Positions 1 through 7,081 of a stretch of 37,425 bases of DNA are shown here, in pieces. The position numbers and the translations under genes are program-made. Below the pieces are notes generated by a model. It searched no databases and was not told the origin of the DNA. It saw only the letters and a list, made by a program, of their open reading frames with translations. Source of the stretch: Lachnospiraceae bacterium (GTDB lineage Bacteria; Bacillota; Clostridia; Lachnospirales; Lachnospiraceae). The first letter of the stretch is position 1, and each line of letters opens with the position of its first letter. The DNA lies in contig JAAWBG010000028.1 in assembly GCA_022792535.1 (NCBI GenBank), positions 1 through 37,425 on the forward strand, written 5' to 3'.

Positions 1-11
1 AGATAGCTCAT
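1..11 (-). CDS. possible start of the next gene (N-terminal fragment only)
   Basis: At the extreme left edge the minus strand reads AAAAGGTGG (17-25), then two consecutive ATG codons (14-12 and 11-9), then AGC TAT CT before the window ends. The second ATG has the better distance from the SD-like GGTGG and would begin M-S-Y-L. A TATAAT hexamer lies upstream at 46-51, but no convincing -35 box accompanies it. Only three codons and part of a fourth are visible, so no product can be proposed. pyrH often follows tsf, but these residues do not look like a UMP kinase start. Confidence 0.3.
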
Positions 12-83
12 CATATCCACCTTTTCAAATTTTTATTTTACTCTTATTATACTTCAACTTTTAATATTTTCATACATAAAGTT

Positions 84-120
84 CAAAAAAAGAACCTATG
101 AGCATTTACCCATAGATTCT
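84..120 (-). terminator. intrinsic terminator after tsf
   Basis: On the minus strand a 10-bp stem is formed by 111-120 and 91-100, with one G-U wobble and a 10-base loop (101-110). It is followed directly by a run of T residues (complement of 85-91). It starts 35 bases after the tsf stop codon and is a textbook Rho-independent terminator ending the rpsB-tsf transcript, and probably any read-through from the motility operon. Confidence 0.88.
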
Positions 121-154
121 TTTCGTTTTGTTATAAAATTTGCCGCAAAGTTCA

Positions 155-1087
155 CTAACGCATCTGTGCCGCAACTTCAGCCGCGAAATCTTCCTGTTTC
201 TTCTCCAGACCTTCGCCAGTTTCAAAACGAACAAATTTTTTAACAGAAACAGCTGCACCTACTTCTTTGGAAACAGCTTCCAGATACTTGCCGACAGTCT
301 GTTTTCCGTCTTCTGCTTTTACGTATACCTGATCTACCAGGCAGATTTCTTTCAGTTCTTTGTTGACACGGCCTTCAATCATACCATTGATCACTTTCTC
401 TGGTTTCTGGGATTCCTTCGGATCATTCATGATCTGTGCCCGTAAAATCTCCTTCTCATGAGCAATATACTCTTCGCTGATCTCATTTCTGGATACATAT
501 TTTGGAGAAAGTGCTGCAATCTGCATTGCAAGATTTGTCATAGCTTCCTTTACAGTGTCATTGACAACTGTGGTGTCAGCTTCCAAAATAACGCCGATTC
601 TTCCGCCGCCGTGAACATAAGAAACAACGCATCCATTCTCTGCAATTACTTTTTCAAATCTTCTGATGTTTAAGTTCTCGCCGATTACTGCAACTTTTTC
701 TACCAGCGCGTCTTTTACGGTCTTGCTGGAATCCTCATTCCATGGTTCTGCCATAAATGCATCTAAATCTGCCGCATCGGAATTCACTGCCTGAACAGCA
801 ACAGATTCCACAAATGCTTTAAAGGTATCGTTTTTAGCTACAAAGTCAGTCTCTGAGTTTACTTCTACCACTGCTGCGGTTTTATCATCTTTTACTACAA
901 CGGTACACAAACCTTCTGCTGCGATTCTTCCAGCCTTTTTCTCAGCCTTTGCCTGTCCATTTTTTCTAAGAAACTCTACAGCGGCATCCATATCACCGTT
1001 TGTTTCATTCAAAGCCTTTTTGCAGTCCATCATGCCTGCGCCGGTCATTTCTCTTAACTCTTTTACCATTGATGCTGTAATAGCCAT
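155..1087 (-). CDS. tsf: translation elongation factor Ts (EF-Ts)
   Basis: EF-Ts is the cytoplasmic guanine nucleotide exchange factor that regenerates EF-Tu-GTP during translation. The 310-residue protein opens with MAITASMVKELREMTGAGMM and DCKKALNE, the conserved UBA-like N-terminal domain that contacts EF-Tu. The family signature SETDFVAKND lies near residue 80. An in-frame ATG five codons upstream (1102) is rejected because a GGAGG sits about 8 bases before the ATG at 1087, and the homologous proteins start there. It follows rpsB by about 120 bases, the classical S2/EF-Ts pair, and is closed by the terminator at 84-120. Length is normal for the family. Confidence 0.97.
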   Translation of the reverse strand: MAITASMVKELREMTGAGMMDCKKALNETNGDMDAAVEFLRKNGQAKAEKKAGRIAAEGLCTVVVKDDKTAAVVEVNSETDFVAKNDTFKAFVESVAVQAVNSDAADLDAFMAEPWNEDSSKTVKDALVEKVAVIGENLNIRRFEKVIAENGCVVSYVHGGGRIGVILEADTTVVNDTVKEAMTNLAMQIAALSPKYVSRNEISEEYIAHEKEILRAQIMNDPKESQKPEKVINGMIEGRVNKELKEICLVDQVYVKAEDGKQTVGKYLEAVSKEVGAAVSVKKFVRFETGEGLEKKQEDFAAEVAAQMR

Positions 1088-1115
1088 TTCTATTCCCTCC
1101 ATTTATACTTTAATT

Positions 1116-1141
1116 GAGGACAGGCAATACTGTCTGTCCTC
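1116..1141 (-). other. intercistronic hairpin between rpsB and tsf
   Basis: Positions 1116-1123 (GAGGACAG) and 1134-1141 (CTGTCCTC) are perfect inverted repeats around a 10-base loop, about 30 bases upstream of the tsf start. In the direction of transcription the stem is followed by AATTAAAG rather than a U-run, so it is not an intrinsic terminator. It may be an mRNA processing or stability element, or may lower tsf translation relative to rpsB. The role is inferred. Confidence 0.6.
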
Positions 1142-1206
1142 CAGTTCTCTCTAAAATTGAATTTGTATTACAAATCCTCAACAAGACAAATATCCTGCAT
1201 ACAGCT

Positions 1207-1938
1207 TTATTCTGCCGCAGCTTCTTCCATCTCTTCTGGGATATCTTCCTCAACAGTTCCCTGATTTGCCTCCACTACTGCATCAGCCATTTTAGAAACA
1301 ATCAGTTTTACCGCACGGATTGCATCGTCATTTCCTGGTATCACATAATCTAATTCTTCTGGATCACAGTTTGTATCGCAGATACCAATTAATGGGATTC
1401 CAAGGGTATGAGCTTCCTGAACACAGATTCTTTCTTTCTTAGGATCTACAATAAAGATAGCATCTGGAATTCTCTTCATATCTTTGATTCCACCCAGATT
1501 TCTCTCTAATTTTTCCCATTCTTTTTTCAATGCGATTACTTCTTTTTTGGGAAGTACATCAAAAGTTCCATCCTCAGACATGGTTTCGATGGCTTTTAAT
1601 CTGGAAACACGACTCTGAATTGTTTTAAAGTTGGTCAGCATACCGCCTAACCATCTCTCGTTCACATAAAACATTCCGCAGCGTTCTGCTTCTGCTTTGA
1701 TGGCATCTTGCGCCTGCTTTTTCGTTCCAACAAAAAGAATCGTACCGCCTTCTGCAGTAATGTCTGCCACTGCTTTGTAAGCCTCGTCTACTTTTCCCAC
1801 AGATTTCTGTAAATCAATAATGTAGATTCCATTTCTTTCTGTGTAAATGTACGGAGCCATTTTCGGATTCCATCTTCTTGTCTGATGTCCAAAATGAACA
1901 CCTGCTTCTAATAACTGTTTCATTGAAATAACGCCCAT
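1207..1938 (-). CDS. rpsB: 30S ribosomal protein S2
   Basis: Small-subunit ribosomal protein S2, a late-assembling protein at the head-body hinge that helps recruit S1-like proteins and mRNA. The 243-residue product starts [19 protein letters not shown], with the S2 signatures [12 protein letters not shown] and [12 protein letters not shown] and a central coiled region around residues 110-150. The acidic Glu/Ala-rich C-terminal tail is typical of Bacillota. A strong GGAGGT lies about 7 bases before the ATG. It has its own sigma-A promoter immediately after the last flagellar-operon gene and a roughly 180-base leader with possible secondary structure. Next to the motility operon the arrangement resembles Bacillus subtilis. 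Confidence 0.98.
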   Translation of the reverse strand: MGVISMKQLLEAGVHFGHQTRRWNPKMAPYIYTERNGIYIIDLQKSVGKVDEAYKAVADITAEGGTILFVGTKKQAQDAIKAEAERCGMFYVNERWLGGMLTNFKTIQSRVSRLKAIETMSEDGTFDVLPKKEVIALKKEWEKLERNLGGIKDMKRIPDAIFIVDPKKERICVQEAHTLGIPLIGICDTNCDPEELDYVIPGNDDAIRAVKLIVSKMADAVVEANQGTVEEDIPEEMEEAAAE

Positions 1939-1982
1939 TTTCTTACCTCCAATTGGTTAATTTCTTCCATATGCTTCTTCTC

Positions 1983-2027
1983 CCAAAGCTACCGACGGCT
2001 ATGGACAGATCAACTGCTGCCAGGGCA
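1983..2027 (-). other. candidate structured 5' leader of rpsB
   Basis: The rpsB leader (about 2117 to 1939) has a GC-rich patch in AT-rich surroundings. Positions 1983-2004 form an imperfect hairpin (CCATAGC with GCTTTGG on the RNA strand, one mismatch). The adjoining 2018-2027 contains a small self-complementary TGCC/GGCA segment. Ribosomal protein leaders are often autoregulatory binding sites, and S2 autoregulates rpsB-tsf in enterobacteria. Whether this is an S2 site cannot be judged from one sequence. Confidence 0.35.
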
Positions 2028-2123
2028 CCGGCCTTGAAATCCACACATGTGATTTTTCATAACCATTTTACACTACAAGAAATCATAACCTTGTCTTATA
2101 AAATGACTATATACTGCTTTGCC

Positions 2124-2152
2124 ATTATAGCACAGGAAAATTTTACTTGCAA
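2124..2152 (-). promoter_or_regulatory. sigma-A promoter of rpsB-tsf
   Basis: On the minus strand TTGCAA (2147-2152) is separated by exactly 17 bases from TATAAT (2124-2129). The -10 box is perfect and the -35 box matches at four of six bases. Transcription should start near 2117, giving a leader of about 180 bases before rpsB. The -35 box begins only 4 bases beyond the stop codon of the preceding gene, and no terminator separates the two units, so motility-operon read-through probably also reaches rpsB. Confidence 0.85.
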
Positions 2153-2155
2153 GTC

Positions 2156-2779
2156 CTATTCTGTATTTCCCTGTAAAATTTTTATGATCTCATCTACTGT
2201 AGAACCCGACGGAATCTGGTAAGTTCCTACCCGCAGTGTATCATCTACACCTTTCTGTGTAAGATAAAGATTAAACTTTTCTGCATCTGGAATCAAGCCT
2301 GCCTGAAATAACTTCTGGCTGATCACATCTGAGTATTCTCCCTGCTTGATCTCCAATTCTACCATTTCCTGCTTATCACCGGAAGCAGGTTTTTTCGCGC
2401 TTGCAGAATTATCTTTTTCCTCTTCCTTCTTTGTATCTGATTCTTTTTCTTCAGATTCTTTTGAATTGTTCTCTTGGGAGGCTGCATTTTTTGAAGTATC
2501 TTTATCTGAACCTTCCTTTTGGACCTTTTGATCTTCTGAATCCTTGTTCTGTGTTTGATTCGATTCTTTTTTTTGCTCCGCATCAGAAGAATCTGTCTTC
2601 TCCTGTTTAGAATCCTCTGAAACTTCTTCTTCCATTATCATTCCGAGAATTCTGGCACGTTCTATGATCTCTGCATCTGTCAAGGTCTCCTTCTTGTTTC
2701 CAGAAAGAGCAATCCCCATGATAATGGCAGTACATATAATTCCCACTCCCAATCCCCGCAAATAATATTTCAGCTTCAT
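2156..2779 (-). CDS. membrane-anchored protein with MltG/YceG LysM-like domain, no catalytic domain
   Basis: The 207-residue protein has a single N-terminal membrane segment (about residues 5-27) and a long Glu/Lys/Ser/Asp-rich low-complexity stretch (about 45-140). A compact C-terminal domain (about 143-207) reads EIKQGEYSDVISQKLFQAGL ... FNLYLTQKGV ... RVGTYQIPSGSTVDEIIKIL. This matches the LysM-like subdomain that precedes the catalytic domain in MltG/YceG endolytic transglycosylases; the catalytic domain is absent. It is probably extracytoplasmic and may bind peptidoglycan through a flexible spacer. The start is the ATG four bases from the upstream stop, with AGAGGAAGAG before it. It is the last gene of the motility operon. 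The domain call is fairly secure; a role in flagellar passage through the wall or motor anchoring is inference. Confidence 0.85.
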   Translation of the reverse strand: MKLKYYLRGLGVGIICTAIIMGIALSGNKKETLTDAEIIERARILGMIMEEEVSEDSKQEKTDSSDAEQKKESNQTQNKDSEDQKVQKEGSDKDTSKNAASQENNSKESEEKESDTKKEEEKDNSASAKKPASGDKQEMVELEIKQGEYSDVISQKLFQAGLIPDAEKFNLYLTQKGVDDTLRVGTYQIPSGSTVDEIIKILQGNTE

Positions 2780-2782
2780 ATA

Positions 2783-3493
2783 TTATATCTCTTCCTCTCT
2801 GAATAATCCAATCACCAGCTTTACCTCACCGACGCCGAGACCCAGCTCTTTTGCAATCTCTACAGCATTTTTTCCGGAACGATACATATCCAGGATTTTT
2901 TGGTTATGATTCATCATTTCTTCTGGAACCTCTGGAGATTCTTCCTCTTCCTGAAGATTAGGTTCTTCCATTAAAACAGGCTCCGGCGCATGAGTATGTG
3001 TTAACGCAGAACTTTCCTGCACCTTATCCAGAATTTCATCTGAGCTTGCCACTGTTTTTTGAACATTTTCCTGAAGCTCTTCTAAATGAATCGCAAGCTG
3101 TGCAAGATTTCCAGCATATTTTGTCAATTCTGAATGTTTATCATTTAACATACTATAAAGAAACATTACTTCATTATGAGTTTTATGAATGGATTCTAAA
3201 ACGGTATCAGAGTATTCCGTAATTGCCCGCATCTTTTCGTTGGTTTCCTTATCCAGCGCTCTCTCTACCACTTCCATAGATTTTTCAATAGAATGGTCAA
3301 CCACTTGATCCACCATATTATCTACTTTTACCTGAGCGTCTGTCAGGCTTCGCTCCAAAATACGCTTCATCTCTTCTGCACTCAGTTCTGCAATCTTATC
3401 TAAGTCCTGATTCGATAATTTTTCAGTGATAAAGAAACTGGCAATCATCATAACAATACCAATCACTAATAAAACAATTTCTATTGTCGACAT
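2783..3493 (-). CDS. DUF6115-type membrane/coiled-coil protein, SwrB-like by position
   Basis: The 236-residue protein has one N-terminal transmembrane helix (about residues 4-22) and a long, highly charged helical region likely to be coiled coil (about 30-165). A proline/glutamate-rich spacer follows, then a short C-terminal helix-turn-helix-like module (about 197-232: ILDMYRSGKNAVEIAKELGL then GVGEVKLVIGLF). This architecture is that of DUF6115 proteins. Bacillus subtilis SwrB, which promotes flagellar export apparatus function, likewise lies between the motility sigma gene and rpsB, is membrane anchored and has a similar C-terminal motif, so functional analogy is plausible but unproven. 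SD AGGTAGG lies 7-8 bases before the ATG. The gene is packed 12 bases after its upstream neighbour. Confidence 0.85.
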   Translation of the reverse strand: MSTIEIVLLVIGIVMMIASFFITEKLSNQDLDKIAELSAEEMKRILERSLTDAQVKVDNMVDQVVDHSIEKSMEVVERALDKETNEKMRAITEYSDTVLESIHKTHNEVMFLYSMLNDKHSELTKYAGNLAQLAIHLEELQENVQKTVASSDEILDKVQESSALTHTHAPEPVLMEEPNLQEEEESPEVPEEMMNHNQKILDMYRSGKNAVEIAKELGLGVGEVKLVIGLFREEEI

Positions 3494-3505
3494 ACTTTTA
3501 CCTAC

Positions 3506-3820
3506 CTATATTTTCATATCAAAGCCGCCTGTGGCCTTAAGGTTTACCTTTCCACTATTTTTCTCCTCCGCCTTTTTCTTTTTATTCCGGCGGTCTTCAT
3601 ATTCATTGCTTCCTTTTTCCCGGGCATCAAATTTCTTCTCTGGATTATCAGAATCATTTGCATGGGTAACTTGCTGCATATGATGCATTGTCTCTTTGGA
3701 AAATTGTACCTGTACATTCTGCTGCTGTAATGCAGATTTATTGTCTTCATTATGCTTGACTGTACTTACGTCCTGGCTCCTTTGCACTACTCCGCTGAAT
3801 TCCACTGGTCTGATTGACAT
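3506..3820 (-). CDS. small hydrophilic flagellar-operon protein of unknown function
   Basis: The 104-residue protein starts MSIRPVEFSGVVQRSQDV. It is rich in Gln, Asn, Lys and Glu, with no membrane segment, signal peptide or recognised domain. The first 18 residues look the most structured; the middle is probably disordered, ending in a Lys/Arg-rich patch (DRRNKKKKAEEK) and the tail GGFDMKI. An in-frame GTG at 3829 is rejected because it overlaps the SD (AAGGAG), whereas the ATG at 3820 is 8 bases from it. It sits tightly between the fapA-like gene and the DUF6115 gene, so it is very probably translated as part of the operon. I do not recognise its function. Confidence 0.75.
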   Translation of the reverse strand: MSIRPVEFSGVVQRSQDVSTVKHNEDNKSALQQQNVQVQFSKETMHHMQQVTHANDSDNPEKKFDAREKGSNEYEDRRNKKKKAEEKNSGKVNLKATGGFDMKI

Positions 3821-3833
3821 TTCTTTCACTCCT

Positions 3834-5435
3834 TTACAAAGAACGAACTACAATTTCACCTTGTTCCTTTATAAATTTTGAGAAGGACCGCTCGCTTTTG
3901 ATATTCATTCCCACTTCAGAAATATTCACAGATACTCCCGGATAAATACTTCCTTTCACCTTTATTTTTGCATTGTGAGACATCTGGATCTGGTCATGAA
4001 TTTCTTTCAATTCTTTCCGCTGGCTGTTTAACAATTGCTGTTTCTCTTTAAAGGATCTGGCAATGGTCTGGACCTGCTGGATTCGTTCTGGACTAATGGG
4101 CTCTTTTTTCTGCATTTTCTCATTAAAATTAACAAGCACCGGCCGCATCTGTTCCAATTCCTTGCTAATCTGAATAATACTTTTCTGCAGATCTCCAAAA
4201 TGTTCCTTAACTTGTGGGTCCACTCCAACTTCAATCCGTGTCAGAGTTCCCATAGTGGAGCCGATGGTCTGTGCTTCTACCAGATTACCGGCACGGATCA
4301 CTCCGCCATTTACAAATCCCTTTTTTCCACTGACACGAATCTCTGTCCCTGCCGACACCTGACTGTGAAGAATCGATCCAGCCTCTACGTATCCTCCTGA
4401 AATCACAGTGGCATTCTCAATAAATTTAGTAATAATATTGTCTTTGGCCTCGACTTTTCCTTTGGCCATGCCATGAATTCCACGTTTCACAATAATCTGT
4501 CCACCAGCAGACAAGAATGCGGCTTCTACTACTCCGTCAATTACAATATCACCTTTTGCCTTTACCGTAAATCCACTTTTCACATTTCCCTTGATAGAAA
4601 CATTTCCATCATAAACAATATTTCCCGTGGAAGTGTCCACATCTGCTGGCACCTCGAATACATCTTCCACAAAAACTTTTCCATTGACAAGACTAGCATG
4701 GCCTGTCACCCCAGAATAAATCTCTGTTTTATCTTCTGAAATGGTAATGTTATTGCCATATTCCAATTTCAGAGATTTTTCCTGTCTTCCCTGAATGGCT
4801 CCGCCAAATACGTCTTTTCCTGGTCTTCCCTTTACCTCTTTGTGAAGTTTCGCCAGTACCTGTCCTTTTTCTACACGGCTGATGGTATTCAATTCATGAT
4901 AATTTACGGTTCCATCTTCATTTTTCTTTGGTTTTAAATTGTGATTTACATTGAAAAAATATTCAATTTTTGCATCTTTGCCATTGATTGGAGGAATTCC
5001 TTTTGCCATAATATAATTCGTACAATAATGGCGGTTTTCCAAAAACTTTTGTATTTCTTCCCTGTTAATCCCAACTGTAATTTTCTGAAACTGTAGATTG
5101 TCAATAATATTTTCTGTAGTTAATAATTTCCCATTATTAGATGGTGGATAAAAGCGGCAGAATACAAGCATCTTATCTATGGATACATTAATCCCCATAT
5201 GTTCATCTTCATGAAGTCCGTTCCATACGCCTACATAAACTTCCTGAACACCTTCTGTCAGAGCTAACGCACGATTTAATTCTTTCAGATCATACATGCT
5301 GTAGCCCTTTTCATCTAAATATGCTGTAACTTCTTTGCATTCCAACGGTTTTCCCCCTTCTTCCGGCGGATATACCAAAAGGAATACTCCTACATCCCTT
5401 ACATCTAATTTGAAATATCCATTTCTGCTCTCCAT
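3834..5435 (-). CDS. fapA: FapA / DUF342 family protein
   Basis: This 533-residue protein belongs to the DUF342 or FapA (flagellar assembly protein A) family. The N-terminal part (to about residue 240) is mixed alpha/beta. Residues about 245-400 form a repetitive beta-helix-like region (NIVYDGNVSIKGNVKSGFTV, KGDIVIDGVVEAAFLSAGG, ATVISGGYVEAG). The remainder (about 410-490) is charged coiled coil (KEHFGDLQKSIIQISKELEQ). The longer GTG start at 5447 is less likely: an AGGTGG lies 8 bases before the ATG at 5435, while nothing comparable precedes the GTG. It directly follows the sigma factor gene. FapA proteins have been linked to polar flagellar placement and to signalling in other bacteria; the role here is unknown. 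Confidence 0.9.
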   Translation of the reverse strand: MESRNGYFKLDVRDVGVFLLVYPPEEGGKPLECKEVTAYLDEKGYSMYDLKELNRALALTEGVQEVYVGVWNGLHEDEHMGINVSIDKMLVFCRFYPPSNNGKLLTTENIIDNLQFQKITVGINREEIQKFLENRHYCTNYIMAKGIPPINGKDAKIEYFFNVNHNLKPKKNEDGTVNYHELNTISRVEKGQVLAKLHKEVKGRPGKDVFGGAIQGRQEKSLKLEYGNNITISEDKTEIYSGVTGHASLVNGKVFVEDVFEVPADVDTSTGNIVYDGNVSIKGNVKSGFTVKAKGDIVIDGVVEAAFLSAGGQIIVKRGIHGMAKGKVEAKDNIITKFIENATVISGGYVEAGSILHSQVSAGTEIRVSGKKGFVNGGVIRAGNLVEAQTIGSTMGTLTRIEVGVDPQVKEHFGDLQKSIIQISKELEQMRPVLVNFNEKMQKKEPISPERIQQVQTIARSFKEKQQLLNSQRKELKEIHDQIQMSHNAKIKVKGSIYPGVSVNISEVGMNIKSERSFSKFIKEQGEIVVRSL

Positions 5436-5447
5436 AGCATCAACCAC

Positions 5448-6212
5448 CTAATCCGTTAATATATTCATGTAGGGTCCCATTGTCTTTTTCATCTTCATCA
5501 ACGCTTTTGTATGAAGCTGTGATATGCGGGATTCCGACACCTCCAATACGTTACTGATTTCCTTTAATGTTAAATCCTCATAATAATACAAGGTAATTAC
5601 TTTTCTCTCTTTTTCCGTGAGAACCTCCAGTGATTCTCCCAATACTTTTTTTAGTTCTTCCTCTGCAATGGCATCTTCTGGCTGAATAAAATGGGAGTTC
5701 CCTCTGGCATCCATTGTAGGCTCCATTCCCTGTTCCACATATTCATTTAGCGATACCATATTGGTAATCTTAAGCTGGGACTGCCAGTTTAGCAGCTCTT
5801 CACCGCTTACTTCCAGTTCCTCTGCAATCTCTTCGTCCAAAGCAGTTCTGCCTGTTCTAGTCTCAATTTTTTTGATTGCCTCATCAATCTTTTTCTGTTT
5901 TTGACGTACCGTTCTTGGAATCCAGTCCATTTTCCTTATTTGATCCAGAATAGATCCTCTAATTCTAAGACTGGCATACGTCTCGAATTTCACATCTTTA
6001 TTTATGTCAAACTTATCTATGGCATCAATTAATCCAAAGATCCCATATCCAACCAGATCATCATATTCCACATTGTATCCAAGATACATACTGAGACGTC
6101 CCGCTACAATTTTAACCAGTGGAGCGTACTCTACAATAATCTGTTCTCTCAACTCTGTTGTAGGATTCTTTAAAAATTCTGTCCATAATTGTTCTCTTTC
6201 TGCCGCGTTCAT
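5448..6212 (-). CDS. fliA: motility sigma factor, sigma-28/SigD (FliA/WhiG family)
   Basis: The 254-residue RNA polymerase sigma factor directs late flagellar genes such as flagellin. Region 2 is clear (YAPLVKIVAGRL, YDDLVGYGIFGLIDAIDKFD, KFETYASLRIRGSILDQIRK, DWIPRTVRQKQ), followed by region 3 and a region 4 helix-turn-helix (LTEKERKVITLYYYEDLTLK, EISNVLEVSESRISQLHTKA). The WIPR motif and length separate it from the larger SigA and from sporulation sigma factors. The SD is an unusual GGGGG about 6 bases before ATG. As in Bacillus subtilis, it lies near the end of the fla/che operon, so its level should depend on transcription reaching this far. Its anti-sigma factor FlgM is not in the window. 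Confidence 0.96.
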   Translation of the reverse strand: MNAAEREQLWTEFLKNPTTELREQIIVEYAPLVKIVAGRLSMYLGYNVEYDDLVGYGIFGLIDAIDKFDINKDVKFETYASLRIRGSILDQIRKMDWIPRTVRQKQKKIDEAIKKIETRTGRTALDEEIAEELEVSGEELLNWQSQLKITNMVSLNEYVEQGMEPTMDARGNSHFIQPEDAIAEEELKKVLGESLEVLTEKERKVITLYYYEDLTLKEISNVLEVSESRISQLHTKALMKMKKTMGPYMNILTD

Positions 6213-6273
6213 CCAAAGCCCCCAAGACTACAGGATACCCGTTTGGGATTCCTGAGTTATTGAATACAACTAT

Positions 6274-6570
6274 TTATTGTGTCGATTCTTCTTCTGCAGG
6301 GTGTTCTGATTCCTCTGACTCTTCTGATAATTCCTCCGAATCTTCTGTCTCTTCACCCTCTGCCGCCTCTTCCGTGGCTTCTTCCGCTTCTTCCTTGAAA
6401 TTCTTATCTAACACCAGTTTCGCAATCTGTCCTAGGATATAAAAAGATACCAAAACAATAATCCATATCTTCACAAACTGTTTCGTCTCCATCTGTGTCA
6501 TAAACCCAATCACACAAGTCGTAAATCCTGCAATCAATGTAATAATGATCGGTACTTGTTTCGTTTTCAT
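6274..6570 (-). CDS. small two-helix membrane protein with acidic tail, unknown function
   Basis: The 98-residue protein has two predicted membrane helices (about residues 7-26 and 33-53) separated by a short MTQMETKQ loop. It ends in an extremely acidic, Glu/Ser/Ala-rich tail from about residue 58 to the end. No conserved domain is recognisable. It lies between cheD and the motility sigma gene, co-directional and 13 bases from cheD, so it is probably expressed with the chemotaxis block. The most likely topology is a hairpin with both ends on the same side, but sidedness is not obvious. The acidic tail is low complexity, so apparent similarity to other acidic proteins would mean little. A function in motility is guilt by association only. 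Confidence 0.75.
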   Translation of the reverse strand: MKTKQVPIIITLIAGFTTCVIGFMTQMETKQFVKIWIIVLVSFYILGQIAKLVLDKNFKEEAEEATEEAAEGEETEDSEELSEESEESEHPAEEESTQ

Positions 6571-6583
6571 ATCCTGTCACCCT

Positions 6584-7066
6584 TTAAATAATCTTTAATG
6601 ATTTTCCAACCGCTTTAATATAAAATTCTCCTGTTGCCGGATATAATTCTACAGTTCGTCCGTAGTTCAGTCCAGTATCTTCCGCCAGCAATGGGATTCC
6701 AAGCTGTTTCAACTTGATCCGGGAAGCCTCAGCATTCCGGTCTCCTACATTCCCTATTGTTGAGAGACCGCTTACCTGGAACATTTTTGCTCCTCCGGCA
6801 ATCTTAGCAACCAGACGCCTCTTATTGGCTCCCGCTGCCATCACTCTTTTTATCAATTCTTCTATTCCTGTATCTGCAAATTTGGCAATATTTGAATTAT
6901 TCCTCATCTGAGTACTGTCAGGAAGCATAATATGCGCCAATCCCCCGATTTTTACAACCGGATCATAAACTGCGATTCCAATACAGGAACCTAATCCCAG
7001 TGTTGTGATCATATCCGGTGCCTTACATATATTCAAATCTGCCATTCCAACTTTAATTGTAGCCAT
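6584..7066 (-). CDS. cheD: chemoreceptor glutamine deamidase CheD
   Basis: CheD deamidates glutamines on chemoreceptors and, in Bacillus-type systems, binds CheC and stimulates its CheY-P phosphatase activity. The 160-residue protein has the canonical catalytic segment TTLGLGSCIG (Cys28 nucleophile, Thr22) and GGLAHIMLP (His45), matching the Thr-His-Cys set established for the family. A conserved IAGGAKMF block and the C-terminal GLNYGRTVELYP segment complete the fold. The ATG start is preceded by an AAGGAG. It follows cheC by 15 bases, and this pairing supports a CheC/CheD/CheY feedback loop for adaptation. Length and key residues are intact. Confidence 0.96.
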   Translation of the reverse strand: MATIKVGMADLNICKAPDMITTLGLGSCIGIAVYDPVVKIGGLAHIMLPDSTQMRNNSNIAKFADTGIEELIKRVMAAGANKRRLVAKIAGGAKMFQVSGLSTIGNVGDRNAEASRIKLKQLGIPLLAEDTGLNYGRTVELYPATGEFYIKAVGKSLKII

Positions 7067-7081
7067 AACTCCTTGCTCCTT

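Noticed and set aside
2401..2600. Alternative frames through the charged linker of the MltG-like gene
   Set aside because: They are low-complexity shadows; only the frame with the membrane helix and LysM-like domain is coherent and correctly placed in the operon.
6230..6253. Small hairpin with internal loop before the sigma factor gene
   Set aside because: Only 8 pairs with a 2x2 internal loop, close to what chance allows; not listed as a feature.
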